From contig MNCI01035006.1 of the NCBI GenBank assembly GCA_015680685.1, forward strand, positions 299,318 to 363,317: 64,000 nt of DNA, written 5' to 3'. This document shows, one piece after another, positions 1-11,365 of the stretch (its first letter is position 1; each line of letters opens with the position of its first letter). The translations under genes were made by a program, and so were the position numbers. This DNA comes from Gnetum montanum (lineage: Eukaryota > Streptophyta > Gnetopsida > Gnetales > Gnetaceae). The notes beneath the pieces are model-generated. The model made no database searches, was not told the DNA's origin, and saw only the letters and a program-made list of their open reading frames with translations.

Positions 1-2958
1 TTTTACATTATATTTTTTTCATTAGAATCATACTTCCTCTGGCCACGAAATAAAGTCATGTGAGGTTTGCATTATATTTTTCAATTAGAATCACACTTCC
101 TCTAGCCACATAGGTGGATAGTCTATTTAATCCTTTTGTTGGGAACAAGTGATATGTGCCAATTTTAAAATGAATTCTTTTCTCCAAAGTTACTACATTA
201 TATCCCTTGTCTTCTTTATCATATGTCCATTTTAGCCACAATTTTCTAGTTTTGGCATCTGGTCTAGTGGATAGATGTGCTACTTTTGCCCCTTCATTGG
301 GTATGTTTAGAGCCTCAACTATCACCTTGACTAAAAATGAAACAGATACTTCTTCAATGTTGACCATAGTACCTTCTTCTTTATTATGCTAGAATTGATA
401 AGTCTTCCCTAGATACCGTTCACCACTATTTAAAAGTATGGGCCATAGCAATGATGCTTGGAATTGCATCCTTACCACTTCCAAAACAAATTTTACAAAT
501 GGAACAAAGTTCATTTTCATAATTACTATGATTAGGATTGACTTTTCTTAAATAGCTTGGAGGCAATGTGGTGGCAATGTGAGGCATTGTCCTTACACTT
601 GTGGTTCCTCTACCTCTCCTTGGATTGACTATATAGTTGTAGGAGTTTCCTAATGGATGCTAAAGGATTAGGCTTCCTACTCCACATGTTTTGGGTCTTG
701 TTCTCGTATTCAACCTCTACCTTGGCCTTTTGGTCTTTTACTTGCAAGATGTGAGGGTTCTCTAGTTGCTCCTCTCTTTGGGACCATCTACAATCATTAA
801 GGATTTGAGAACTATTAGAATGTTTACTTTGATTTAGATAGCCTTTTTCCTTTCTCATATCCTTTGTTAGATTAATTCTTAGCTCATTATGATTATAGAA
901 TTAGAAAAATTGTAAACAAAAATCCCATAGGCATTAATTTCCTTATAACCCTTCACAATTGTCCATTTTGGTCTTGTGTATGGCTCATTAAGGGAATTAT
1001 TTAAGTGTTTTTGGCTTGATCTTTATTAAGAATCTTCAATTTTTTTCTTCAATCTTACCCTTAAAATACCCTTCAATGGTTAGGAAATTCCAAAAATTAG
1101 CATAGATCTTCCTTGTTAGCACACCCACCTCCTCCCTCCTCCCCCCACACAACAACCCCCACCCACATCCCACCCCCTCCTCTCTCTCTCCCTCCCACAA
1201 CTAAGATGAGCACTCTAGAATTAAATGGATTCGAAAATCTGGAAAATCAAAGTGATAATGTGCAAGATATGGCTTGGAGAAGCTAGAAGTTCAAAGCACC
1301 TGAGTTAAGAAGAAAAATTGCAAAAACTCTCTTAGATGCACAATGGAAAAATAAAAATTTCACTAAGTGCCTCATGATATATATATATAGTTTTCGTTAA
1401 CCCAATATCAGGTGAAAAATTTTCAAGTTTCTCATGATTTGTGACAAATAAAAATGAGTTCTTGAGAATTTTTAGAAGCTATAAAACATGTTCAAAGGGT
1501 CTTGGACTATGAATGATGCATATTTATTGAAAATTTGGCATAGAGAATGTATAAAGAAGAAATCTCAAGTTATGAAAGTATACGAACTGTTGATGAGATG
1601 AATGAGATGGGTAATGAATTCTTTGGTATAGAACAGAGTTATGTAATGTAAAGGGAAGTTTTGATTAATATTTATTGGTCTTGGAAGGTTCAAAATGATG
1701 CAGAATTGTTGGACAAGTATAAGATACAATAGTTATACAAGTAGGTCCTCCCTAAAGCAAGCTCTAGCCCTTAATCCCCTTGTATAACCATGCCCAAAAG
1801 TACTTAAGGAGTTTAATGTAACACATACTTGTTAAGCAAAATACACTTGTTAGTACCACCAAACTAGGAAAATGACTCTATGTTACACAAAACCATAAGT
1901 TATGATTATTCACACAGTGATATGAAATAGATTTAAAAGGAATTGCAGAAATCAAGACATGAGATATTGTACCATAGGCATAATGAATTCTTGTGTTTTA
2001 TTAGTGGTTAAAGTAACATTAGCCTTTTTGTCCAAGATTCAAACCAATTCCAAACCACATTTCAGTGACATCACATTATCTCATCTCTTAGAATTACAAC
2101 TATAAGACCACCATTATTGCTAGGAGTATTGTCATTTGGTGTACTGTCCAATGGAGGAGTCTATTCATGGCATGCTTTATTTTTATTTTTATTTTTTAAT
2201 TTCTAAGAAGCCACCTACCTTTAGGCATGGATAGCATGTCTTTCCAATGGAATTCCTAGAAATTTATATAGTGCATGATTTTTATTTTTATCTATGTTAA
2301 CCTTACCAGAGGACTACCTTCAAGCATGGGTAACATGTGTTTCCAGTGACATGATAAGGTAGCACTTATTTTACTCTTACTTCCATTTTTCATTAGATCT
2401 ACAAGGATATAATACAACCTAGACAACATGATAGAAATGACAGCAGTAATCCAAGAGAATCCTCAAATCCCCTTGATGTCACGCCTTTTACATTCCCTCT
2501 TGGTTCTTCACTTTTTGGTCTAGGAATAATGACCACGAGTTTATTCTTAGTTGTATGATGGAAAGGAAATATAATTATAGCCATGGTAATAAGCTCTTAT
2601 TAATGGAACAGGTGGATGGATGGTGTGAGCTCACTTTTCAAATAATCAATCCCATATGTCTTGATAACATAGAGAAATCTTCACTTTATTGGACTACATC
2701 TTGCCTTATTCATAATCTATTTTATTAATAATCAAAATTATTTATAAAGGTTATGAAAACAAAGTATGAAAAAGATGGTAAGAATTGGAAAAAGATGTTA
2801 ATAATGAGAAAATTTCAGAGAATGTGAAAAAGTATAAAAGGATGGGAAAAATTGTATCAAAGAATGTGAAAAGATATATCAAGAAATTACAAATAAAAAA
2901 GAATTGTAAAACAAAAAATTGAAAAGCAATTATTAATTCCTAAATCAAGATAGAGCAT
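1..2958. other. Unassigned AT-rich DNA, no gene recognised
   Basis: No coding similarity is recognised on either strand. Short open frames on the minus strand (about 103 codons at 56-367 and 82 codons at 610-858) have no motif that can be named and are flanked by many stops. A (TA)n run lies near 1,376-1,390. The stretch ends at a CTCCCCCATGAC site typical of the polypurine tracts in this window, so its right part may be a decayed LTR of a minus-strand element. No second copy is visible here to prove that. Confidence 0.4.
1121..1202. repeat. Polypyrimidine (C/T-rich) low-complexity tract
   Basis: About 80 bases almost free of G, built from CCTCC, CCCCAC and (TC)n runs. This is seen directly and nothing coding overlaps it. 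Confidence 0.85.
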
Positions 2959-2970
2959 CTCCCCCATGAC
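2959..2970 (-). other. Polypurine-tract-like site (minus-strand LTR element)
   Basis: CTCCCCCATGAC on the plus strand reads GTCATGGGGGAG on the minus strand. This is the same tract found next to proven LTR edges at 26,586-26,598 and 20,175-20,190. It would mark the inner edge of a 3' LTR lying to its left. The preceding bases do not match the LTR of element A, so ownership is unresolved. Confidence 0.45.
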
Positions 2971-3375
2971 TGAACTCATGGGTGAGTTTTTGGAAAATGC
3001 TCCCTAAATCTCCTGGATCATACACTCTAGGTAGTTCATTTACCATCTTTAGTGATTTAACTTTTTGATTATTGTCCCATGTAATCTTGATGGTAATTGA
3101 TTTTTGATCATCCCAGTCCTTTTTTTCTTTTCCTATTGGTGTATGATTATGATTTAATAATTCTTTTTTTGGTCCTTAGTTGGGTTCATCTTCTTAGAAT
3201 GGAAATTAATAAGTGAATCATATTGTTCCATGCATATTCTAGACAGTTTAACATTTTTAGTTGTTGGTCATCAGGTGTCTTTTGGTTTGGTGGCTCCTGC
3301 TCTCTCTTGTGCACACACTTGTTTTTCATATTTTTTATGGACTAGTGTAATGATTGTGTTGACATTCTGAATGGT

Positions 3376-3884
3376 TGATCCACAATTAAACCCTTTACTT
3401 TTAGCTATAATGCATGGAATCTACTATGTATGTATGGCTCCGCACGTATCTTCCTTAGAGATTTCAATAGATAAATCTCTCATACTTAAACTTAGCATCA
3501 GTTGTGCTAAGCCATGCTCTCCCCATGATATTTGGAAATTCCCTGTATTCATTTTTCACATTAATCATAAGAAAGTATACTAGATAAGACCACCCATTAA
3601 CAACGGTCACTACATCATCTACCTATTCCAAAGGAATGGTGATAGATTAATATGCAAGATCCAATCTTATATTACACTCCTTCAAGGATGGTAGGTTCCA
3701 TGCTTGATATGTTTCATAAGGGATCAAATTTACCCCAAAACCTGAGTCTAATAGATCTTTGCATGAAAAATTTCTAGCTACTTGTAGATAAATCAAAGGA
3801 ACTCCTGAATCAATTCTTTTCTTAGGGAGTGGTCTTTCCTTAATCCAATCTGTGACTTTTTCTATGAGCATGATAGTCTACGTG
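3376..3884 (-). pseudogene. Retropepsin-like aspartic protease of element A, degraded
   Basis: The frame at 3,871-3,647 contains the active-site block DLLDSGFGVNLIP (Asp-Ser-Gly) followed by YQAWNLP. The same blocks occur in the open protease of element B. Homology to B continues at nucleotide level to about 3,376, through the region encoding the second half of the protease fold, but stops and a frameshift interrupt it there. The enzyme would cleave the Gag polyprotein in the particle. This copy cannot encode a full domain. Confidence 0.65.
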
Positions 3885-4221
3885 TTTGTGTTTGATGATG
3901 GTGGAACCTTGTCATTGGTAAGAATATATGTTGTAGGAGAAGCTTATCTTTATGAAGTTCTACTTCTACTAACCTTTTTAGGACTTTTCCTAAAGAAAGA
4001 ATGTTTCTTTGTCTTTCCCTTAGTGCTACTGGTAAGATCCTCTATGTATATGTTCACTACCCTTGCAACTCATCTTTGCTACGATTGTGGTGGAAATTCA
4101 CCTTGCATAGTAGGTGGTGGCACTAGTGGTAAAGGAGTTAGATGTTGATTTGAAGAATCAACTGTTGATGGATGCATATGTGAGTTTGGATCTATTCTTG
4201 GTGGCATAGGTCTATGGTACT

Positions 4222-6408
4222 CTATTGGATAGTATTGTGGAGTCTGGATAGTAACATTTCCAAGAGAGATTGGACATTGTACAAAATATCCATATGGATT
4301 TGGTTACCTATATGGATATTTTTGGTGAGGTGGTGGCATGGCCCATGATTAACGTTGTTGCCACTACTAGTAATACTACTCTTGTGGCTATGGAACAGCT
4401 CCATTAGGATAGTATGTTGGTTGGAAGTTCTGCCTGTAGCTATCTTGCAGATAAGGTAACCTTTTGGGCATATATTTTTTAACAAATCTAGGATTAAGTG
4501 CATAGTGCATATGCCCTTGTTTTCTATAAATGTGTCATTATTGGACAACATCTTTTGGGACGTTCGTACTGGCACACAACACATCATTCCTCATTGGTGA
4601 AGTTGTTTTCTGAACACTCAGCCACTATAGCCACTTTGCCTTTTTGTCCAAAATCTTTCTTCTTTTTCTTGTCTTTGCCTTTTCCAAAGGCTTGCTTTTC
4701 TATCTCTTTCATAATCTTTAAAGCTGTTGTACATCTCTCATCGACTAAGTCCCACATCTTTGCTACATGTGCTGCTACATCAACAACAAATTCTTGTCTC
4801 AGTAGCGTTTTCTTTTGGATTTTCTGATCCAAGGTTTCCTCTTCTTGGGTATCACAAACCCTTTCATCTCTCTTTCTAATTGATGGATCTTGTTTATACT
4901 CCTTAGCTTATTCTATCTTTCTTAATTCACCTTCTTCCTTTGCCACTTGATCAATTAATCTTTAGATGCGATGGGCAATCATTTTAGATAATCTACGTTG
5001 GGCATAAATCCCAAGTGCCTCCCTAGTTTTGTTTCACAACCCATCTACAATGTGCCTAAGTTGCTCCCATTGTGAGAATCCATGGCTTAGCCATCTGTGT
5101 AGTAGCGAATAGTACCTGCCCATTACCGCATCAAGGGTCTCATGAGTTCATTGCTTCCATCCTTGGATTTTCTTCCTTAAGTTAGACACCTATGAGTAGG
5201 TTTGGTAATTATTGTTGAAGAACTCTAGCATGGTACTCTATCTTCTAATTGATTCATATTCAAGTGATCAGTACCAGCTCTTTGCCTCTTTCACAAGTGT
5301 TCTTGGAAACAACTTTAACTTCTACCAATCACTTTCAATGTTTCGCAAGGTGCAAGCATCATGCAAAGCTTGGAGGTGGTGTTGCGAGTCAACATTATAA
5401 CCACCTTCAAATCTTGGCATGTTGTTCATATCAAGTCGTTTGATATGGCTATCCATCACATGCCTCGTTGGAATGTGTACAACTTCTTGCATGTTAATCA
5501 TGCTTTGAGTAGCCATCAAGGGTTCATCATCTTGATCAGGTTCATGCACTCGGTTGTAGTAATGCCCCCTTCTATGCTAATCCCTTTCATGATCTCTTTG
5601 ATCCCTACGTCTTCTCTATTCATAATCTTCATCTTTCGAATTAGAATGTCTTGAATGATGGTCATAATGGTAATGAGTCCTTCTCCCTTTCTTGTCATGG
5701 TCCTTGTACCTTTTTCTTCTTCTGTAAGATTCCTTTGATGATTGTGAGTATGCAAATGAGATCGTAGGAGAACAGTGTCGACTTTTCCTCCTTCTATGAC
5801 TTTGATGTTCTTCTCTGTGAGATCTAGCAAGAACTCTTAGCCTTGTGTCTTGAGCCTTTTGCCTCCCTTCTAAGTGTTTTTGCTAAGTCAAAGTGTGACT
5901 AATTCTTAACAGGTTTCTCTAATCGAATGATAGGAATTTGTGACTAGAACTCATGGTTTTGATGAAGTTGTTCAGCTATGAATTCATCTCCATCAAGCTC
6001 TTCCAAGACAACAAGAGAGTTGACCTTCTTTTCTTTATTCTGATCATGCCTAGTCTCCATGACTTTGTCTCTTCCTAACTTCTCCTCAGTGGATCCTTAG
6101 GGTTTGGTCATGTGTTTGGTCACATGATATCCTCCAAGTGCCTCACTTAGTTTCATCCCCTTGAGAGTAGTTTGGAGCATGATGGATGCTGAATGTTCTG
6201 ATGGTAGAACAATTTTCCCTTGAAGATCTCTCCACCTTAATTGGTCATCCGAATGAAAGATGAAGGTGAAATCAAGATAATAAGAATCATGATGAGCATA
6301 TGAAATCCTTGTCCACATTAACATACTCCAATCTTCTTCCTCTTTGATTCTATCACTGCTTATCTATAGTTCCTTAGTAGGTGATAATGTATCCTTGCTT
6401 GAAGCCAT
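4222..6408 (-). pseudogene. Gag of gypsy element A, multiply interrupted
   Basis: The likely start is the ATG at 6,408 (MASSKDT). The frame is soon broken by a stop, then readable in blocks: 6,324-6,097, 5,549-5,322, 4,832-4,584 and 4,587-4,222. The central block reads KLKLFPRTLVKEA then a WY pair, the core of the retrotransposon Gag capsid domain. A Lys-rich segment (KGKDKKKKKDFG) follows in the nucleocapsid region. Element B has the same blocks in the same order. Gag would form the cytoplasmic particle and bind element RNA. Several Gln and Trp positions are now stops. Confidence 0.65.
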
Positions 6409-6520
6409 GTTGTGATTTGGGACGTTTATTTAACTTTGCTTGTTTGAAAGTTATAAATTTTAACATTGAGTTCTGATACAATGAACTTTGTGAAATTAAT
6501 TACTTAGCATACATTAACTA

Positions 6521-6540
6521 GTCCCTAGCAACACCGCCAA
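6521..6540 (-). other. Primer binding site of element A
   Basis: Directly inside the LTR edge, the minus strand reads TTGGCGGTGTTGCTAGGGAC, a variant of the TTGGTGCCGTTGCCGGGGAC sites used by plant gypsy elements. The corresponding sites in H, B and D occupy the same position next to their LTRs. Confidence 0.7.
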
Positions 6541-7435
6541 TGATAAGTGGTGAAGTAATCCAACACCAAACCATACAAGTCAAAGGTGTTCATGTGCAAC
6601 CAGATCGTAGTCCATGGATAAGGTAATGTGATTATGCTAGTAATTAGTTTAAGTCCATGATTGTTGTCTTCCAACGTGAGCTAGTGAAATCTATGGGTAT
6701 GGTTCACCTCACAGTGAGGTGTATGATAACTGATGTTGATTGGCCATCTTGATCCTAACACACATGATGAATATAAAGGTGAATTCTAAACTAAGTAAAA
6801 TGAATAATGAATCTAGTCTAGCCTAGTGTGATGAGTATATGTTCCTAATCTTCTGTACACACCTTTGGCTTTGTGTAAATACCACTAGGATACTAAGTGT
6901 ATCACTACTAGGCATACCAAGTGATAGCACTATTGGGTTACCAAGTAATTACACTTAACTGCTCAAGATTAGTCATACTCATTCCACTTAATATGAACAT
7001 GTAAAAGTAAAGTGCTTTAGAAAAGTAAATCATTAAGCTAGGAAACAGTATGAAAATTATTCTATGTGTAATAGTAAATCTAGGAGAATGCTGCAATAGT
7101 GAGAAATATCTCGACCTTTATTTCTAGTCACACTTGTGCCCAAGTACAAAATGCTCAAACAAAGATGTCATTCACTAGTTCACACTACACTATAAGCATT
7201 CACACTTCTAATTGCTAAGTCTAAATTCACAAAAACAAACTAAAAGAGTTTTGGTAAGGATGAACAAAATTGTGTGTTGGACCATGCACCTAAGTGTCGT
7301 ATTTGTAGGTAGGCATGTGTCCTACGATATCAAATATCCGATGTTGTAGTTTGTGCTCTAATACTAGATATGCGATATTGCAGCTCCGATATCAGAAACC
7401 CAATATCATATCTAAAAAAAGCCATCTTATCATCA
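6541..7435 (-). repeat. 5' LTR of element A (895 bp)
   Basis: Plus-strand edges are TGATAAG at 6,541 and ATCATCA at 7,435. The left edge abuts the primer site. The sequence near the edge (the CCAACACCAAACCAT stretch) parallels the end of the other LTRs of this superfamily, as in B at 44,343 and H at 24,194. Near the right end (7,325-7,407) is a cluster of GATATC, AATATC and GATATT motifs matching the GATATC array of B. A clear TATA box was not found, consistent with age. Confidence 0.7.
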
Positions 7436-7499
7436 AGTTTTTACAAAAGTAGGCTTTAATCACTTATTTTCTCTTCAGTAGTCAATTCATGAAGGTTGT

Positions 7500-8800
7500 A
7501 CTTTGATACCCTATCTCTTCATTCTTGTAGCATACTTTCTTTTACATAACCTACATTATGATTTTTAAAAGAATAGTATTAAGGAAATTCCAATTGATGA
7601 TCAAGATGTGTAGCTTCTTAACATGCATTTGCAAATGACTAATTTTTTTTATAATCAATAATTTTTTATGACACATTAATAATTTTTTTCTGTAGTGAAA
7701 AAATATTGTATATTGCTTGGCTCTAGTATCGATTAGCAAAAAATTGTTATTTATTAGAAAAGTAACATTGGTGAGTGGCTTACTCTTAAACATTGAAAAA
7801 GTTATCCTCAAGCTTTTAGGAATACCATTTTCTTTTGAGCTTAATTTTAAAATGTTATAAAATTATGTTGAGGAAATTGAATAGAAGATCACTAAAGAAA
7901 AATAAGAAAAGTTCACTTTTGTTGGAAAAGTTTTGGTTAAGCAAATTCTTCAATTTACTCATGTTTATTACTCTAGTTGTTGGACTCTTCCAAAATCTTC
8001 TTATAACATAATTGATCAAGTTATTTGTCTATTTTTATGATATGTTAATCAAAATCGTCAAGGCTTTTTTAGAGTTCTTTAGGATATTTGCATTCCTAGC
8101 TAAAAATTGGACTTGGTCTTATTACTTGTCATAAGAAAGGTATTTCTCTCACAATAAAATAGATTGTAAAATGCATTGATGGTGATGATGCTTAGATGTT
8201 CTTTATTAGAATAGGATAAAAAGAAAAAGTTAAAAAAATCGATTATTAATCTTGATAATTTATTTGAAATTAATAATAGTTTGCATTAAGCCCTATTTTT
8301 CCTTTTAACTCCAAAGTTGCATATGAGATAGTTTTTAAAAATAATCTTATTCAAAGTAAATTTAATGAGTCTAGGAGAATGCTATTATTACTACAATTGA
8401 AGATAAAAATGAAAGATATCTAGAAAGTAACTACTTATCCAAAAATTTAAATTTTTTTTATGGTGTCCAATACATCAAGGTCTTCCTATCAATATTTTTT
8501 TTAAGCATATCAAAATTGTTTCTCCTTGATGTGTCTTTATGGAAGTGAAACTCTTTTTCTCCTATTTTTTTAATTATAAATACTTAGTTGTACACCATGC
8601 TTAGAAATGAACATTTAGAATTTGCAACAACTTTCAACTAAACATTAATGATACCATCTTTGGTGATTAAACTACTTTATCAACTATCTTTCTTGGTATT
8701 TGGAAATGTCTCTAGCTCCTTGTTTTTTATTCTATTTAGATTTTTTGTTGTGTAATTATTTTCTATAGTCAACACCACTTTATTGGGTTAAGGCTAAAAT
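7500..8800 (+). pseudogene. LINE ORF2 3' half (end of RT and zf-RVT region), degraded
   Basis: At 7,934-8,050 the plus strand reads LVKQILQFTHVYYSS then WTLPKSSYNIIDQVI. This is the conserved block just after the fingers of plant LINE reverse transcriptases (LVKQVLQ, LPKS, FLW). At 8,441-8,560 it reads FFLWCPIHQGLPINIFFKH, the zf-RVT segment found at the C-terminus of plant L1-type ORF2. Upstream bases 7,640-7,900 give fragments resembling the preceding RT section but need frame changes. Several stops (TGA for Trp, TAA and TAG) are present. No poly-A tail or target duplication was identified, and the 5' part including the catalytic YADD is missing. Confidence 0.65.
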
Positions 8801-9350
8801 GATGATGAAAATGTTGTGCAGTTATTTTTTTAGTGATCCAAACATGATTATGATATTCCATCATTAGTTAAGCATCAAACTCTTAAAGATAGTGCTTTTA
8901 ATTATAGTTTTAAGCAAAAAAAGCTTTTGGTAGAAGTTGAATAGTTAATTTATCTAATACATTATTAATTCCTTTTATGTTTATGATTTGAAGCCTAATC
9001 CTCGCATTCCTTTTTCTTTTCATATTTTTGTAAACTTAAAATTGCTAAGGGCACTTTTGAGTGTGTAAATTTCAAGCCTAAACAATTTTCCACACTTTAC
9101 CCTCTTTTAATCTTAAACACTAGCTATACGTTGCTATATCTATGTACATCATGACATCCTTGCTTGATGCTAGAAATACTGTTTTATAATCTTAACTTTT
9201 CGTTTTTCAACAAGTGCAGGCTGTTGTAAAGTCGACTCGAGTTATCCTTATAAAACTTCTCCGTCTGAACATAAATTTTAAACTTGACTAGTTTCATCCA
9301 GCAATCATTCTAAATTTGTTTAGAAGTTACGTGTCTTTGACTGAGGTTAC
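8801..9350. other. AT-rich DNA, possible LINE tail
   Basis: No clear coding. It may be the decayed end of the preceding LINE. Base composition changes near 9,200-9,300, where CG dinucleotides and GC content rise into the low-copy island. Confidence 0.3.
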
Positions 9351-9356
9351 AACCCT

Positions 9357-9580
9357 CGTTGAAAAGTTGCAACCCATGAATTTTTTTTTTCTGTTTTTCC
9401 TGTCGAAAAGTTGCAACTCGTGGTTCTATTGTTTTTCCCTGTCGAAAAGTTGCAATTCAGGAATTATTTTACAGGCTTTTGACTCTTGTTTACCATGTGT
9501 CGAAAAATTAAGTGCGGAATTATTTTTGTTCTCTCTCTTTGTCGAAAAGTTACAATGCAAGGAATTTTATTCTTCGTCTT
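9357..9580 (+). repeat. Degenerate minisatellite, core GTCGAAAAGTTGCAA
   Basis: Five copies of the core start near 9,357, 9,402, 9,441, 9,499 and 9,541, so spacing is 39-58 bases. Each is followed by a T-rich spacer and a GGAATT-like motif. The fourth copy is the most diverged. The repetition is seen directly. Confidence 0.85.
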
Positions 9581-10423
9581 TTTGTGTGCGTGGAAAGGTT
9601 GTCTTCCAAGGTTTATTGGTCACATGGCTACGGTTGTCTGCATTTGATCTCCATGATATTAACGTGTTGGTTCAGTGGTCATGACATTTACGTGCAAAAC
9701 GCGCAATGTATCCGTTTACCCTACTACACGATTAATATTATATTTATTAATCTACAAGACGATTCTCGTTTAATTCATGCATCTGCGATTGTGGCACGGC
9801 TGACGGTAAGTTGATGTTGTTGTTGCAGCGAAGGATGCTGATGATGTTGATTTTGCCGGTGCGTGAGTTTCCAAATCTCCAGGGTACATTCAAGCATTCA
9901 TATTTATATATATATCTATATATATTCAAGTGCTTCGTACCCAGCAAAAAAAAATGCGTGTCTGCGTGAGACGCATATGCATCACATCGCATGTTCATGA
10001 ACATGAACACAAAGTGCAGGACAGTGCCAAGCCAAGGAAGATCTTCGAATTTGTTTGAAATTCCACTACAAGAAAAAGAAGAAGAAGAAAGTATCCTCCG
10101 AAATTTCCAAATCCAACGCAGATCATATCCTGGATTGGAAGAACAATTTGACACATGCGGTGCCGGCCGAGGAATTTGACCATTCGTTACCAAATTGCTG
10201 GCCCATAAATGGATGGGCAATCATTCGCCGGCTCAGCTTCTTTTTCCTTCTTCGTTCATGCACTTGCACCCAGCCTGCACGGGAAACAGGCAACCGAGCA
10301 AGAAGAGTGTTCGTTCATTGCACTCTTCTTCTGCCCCAACGACTCACTATTCGATTTTCGAAGTTCCAACCCAAAACCCCCTCGACGGTCCAGACAAAGA
10401 TACCGATGACTTGATGCAGAACG
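9581..10423. other. Low-copy, GC-richer DNA, no gene proven
   Basis: Composition differs from the flanking retrotransposons. Overlapping short frames occur in several phases, but none has a recognisable domain. A GAAGAAGAAG run near 10,075-10,090 and a dense mix of motifs are compatible with upstream regulatory DNA of the gene that follows. This is inference. Confidence 0.3.
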
Positions 10424-10433
10424 CTATTTAAGG
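10424..10433 (+). promoter_or_regulatory. Possible TATA box (CTATTTAAGG)
   Basis: CTATTTAAGG is followed by purine-rich then pyrimidine-rich sequence. An excellent 5' splice-site match (CTCAGGTACGAACG) lies near 10,550-10,565. If it is the ARGOS promoter, a 5' UTR intron of more than 1 kb would be needed. No closer TATA box was found upstream of 12,082. Confidence 0.3.
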
Positions 10434-10753
10434 AGAAAAATCTGTTCCTTAAACCTGGCAGCCGATGACCTACTTCTGCTCTTACAGGATCCAGCCCAAA
10501 TTGTTTTCAACGAGCAAAATCTCCTCCGCATTGGCCGTCTTTGCCGGCATTTCCTCAGGTACGAACGTGATCCGAAGTTTGCAATCGAATTAGTTTAAAG
10601 CGCTTCTGTCTTACCAGTATCAGTTCTTATTACGCGCCCCACACATCAAATCCAACGCGCAAGCAGCAGCACCACCGGAGGCCGTGGCGAAGGAGGTTGC
10701 AGAGATTGCATTGTTAAAGAGTCCTAACGTCACATAAAGGCTTGACCTTGTGT

Positions 10754-11365
10754 GAATCCTGGCTTTTTGTGTGAAGCTTGAGTTCTAGAGGGTAGGTAGA
10801 TGAGCCAAAACCTCCTCTTTATTTTCAAGAGACTGTATTTAGGCTTGAACCTGAAATCAGGAAGATACATCCAACATCGAAGCCTCCGGGGATCAGACCA
10901 GAAGGCTGTATCGAAGTTCGAACCCAGGACCACAGCATCGAAGTTCGAACCCAGGACCACAGCCTAACCTGTATGGAATCCTGGCTTTTTGTGTGAAGCT
11001 TGAGTTCCAGAGGGTACGTAGATGAGCCAAAACCTCCTCTTTATTTTCAAGAGACTGTATTTAGGCTTGAGCCTGAAATCAGGAAGCTACATCCAAGATG
11101 GAAGCCTCCGGAGATCAGACCAGAAGGCTGTATTGAAGTTCGAACCCAGGACCACAGCCTAACCTGTATCGAATCCTGGCTTTTTGTGTGAAGCTTGAGT
11201 TCTAGAGGGTACGTAGATGAGCCAAAACCTCCTCTTTATTTTCAAGAGACTGTATATTTAGGCTTGAACCTGAAATCAGGAAGCTACATCCGAGCCTTTC
11301 GGGGATCAGACCAGAAGGCTGTATCGAAGTTCGAACCCAGGACCACAGCCTAACCTGTTTTCGAA
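10754..11365 (+). repeat. Tandem repeat, three units of about 195 bp
   Basis: Units start at GAATCCTGGC near 10,754, 10,976 and 11,171. A degenerate fourth start (GAATTGCGGC) lies at 11,363. Spacings are 222, 195 and 192 bases. The first unit is longer because a segment containing CGAAGTTCGAACCCAGGACC is itself duplicated. Each unit carries TTCGAACCCAGG, which resembles a tRNA-type B box. The array continues into single-copy sequence with related words (GGGATTCGAACTCAAGC near 11,592). No long coding frame is shared by the units. Confidence 0.85.

Larger units (their letters stand above)
2959..7435 (-). mobile_element. Ty3/gypsy-type gag-pro element A, degraded, no pol seen
   Basis: Minus-strand LTR element. 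Order in its own direction: 5' LTR (7,435 to 6,541), primer site, gag (from 6,408), retropepsin (to about 3,376), then a non-coding tail reaching the polypurine-like site at 2,959. No reverse transcriptase, RNase H or integrase can be read between the protease and the tail. Element B at 41.4-45.5 kb has the same gag, protease and LTR family. The tail after the protease is only about 400 bases, so loss of a whole pol is less likely than a gag-pro-only design. The left boundary is uncertain because no matching 3' LTR was found. Confidence 0.6.

Noticed and set aside
56-367. 103-codon minus-strand frame as a gene
   Set aside because: No motif, no supporting neighbours and interrupted surroundings. 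It is likely a retroelement remnant or a chance frame.
9747-10431. Several overlapping frames on both strands
   Set aside because: They overlap in different phases, lack domains and lie in probable promoter DNA.
10900-11350. tRNA gene suggested by TTCGAACCC motifs
   Set aside because: Only the B-box-like part is present. No acceptor stem, D-arm or anticodon arm can be folded around it.
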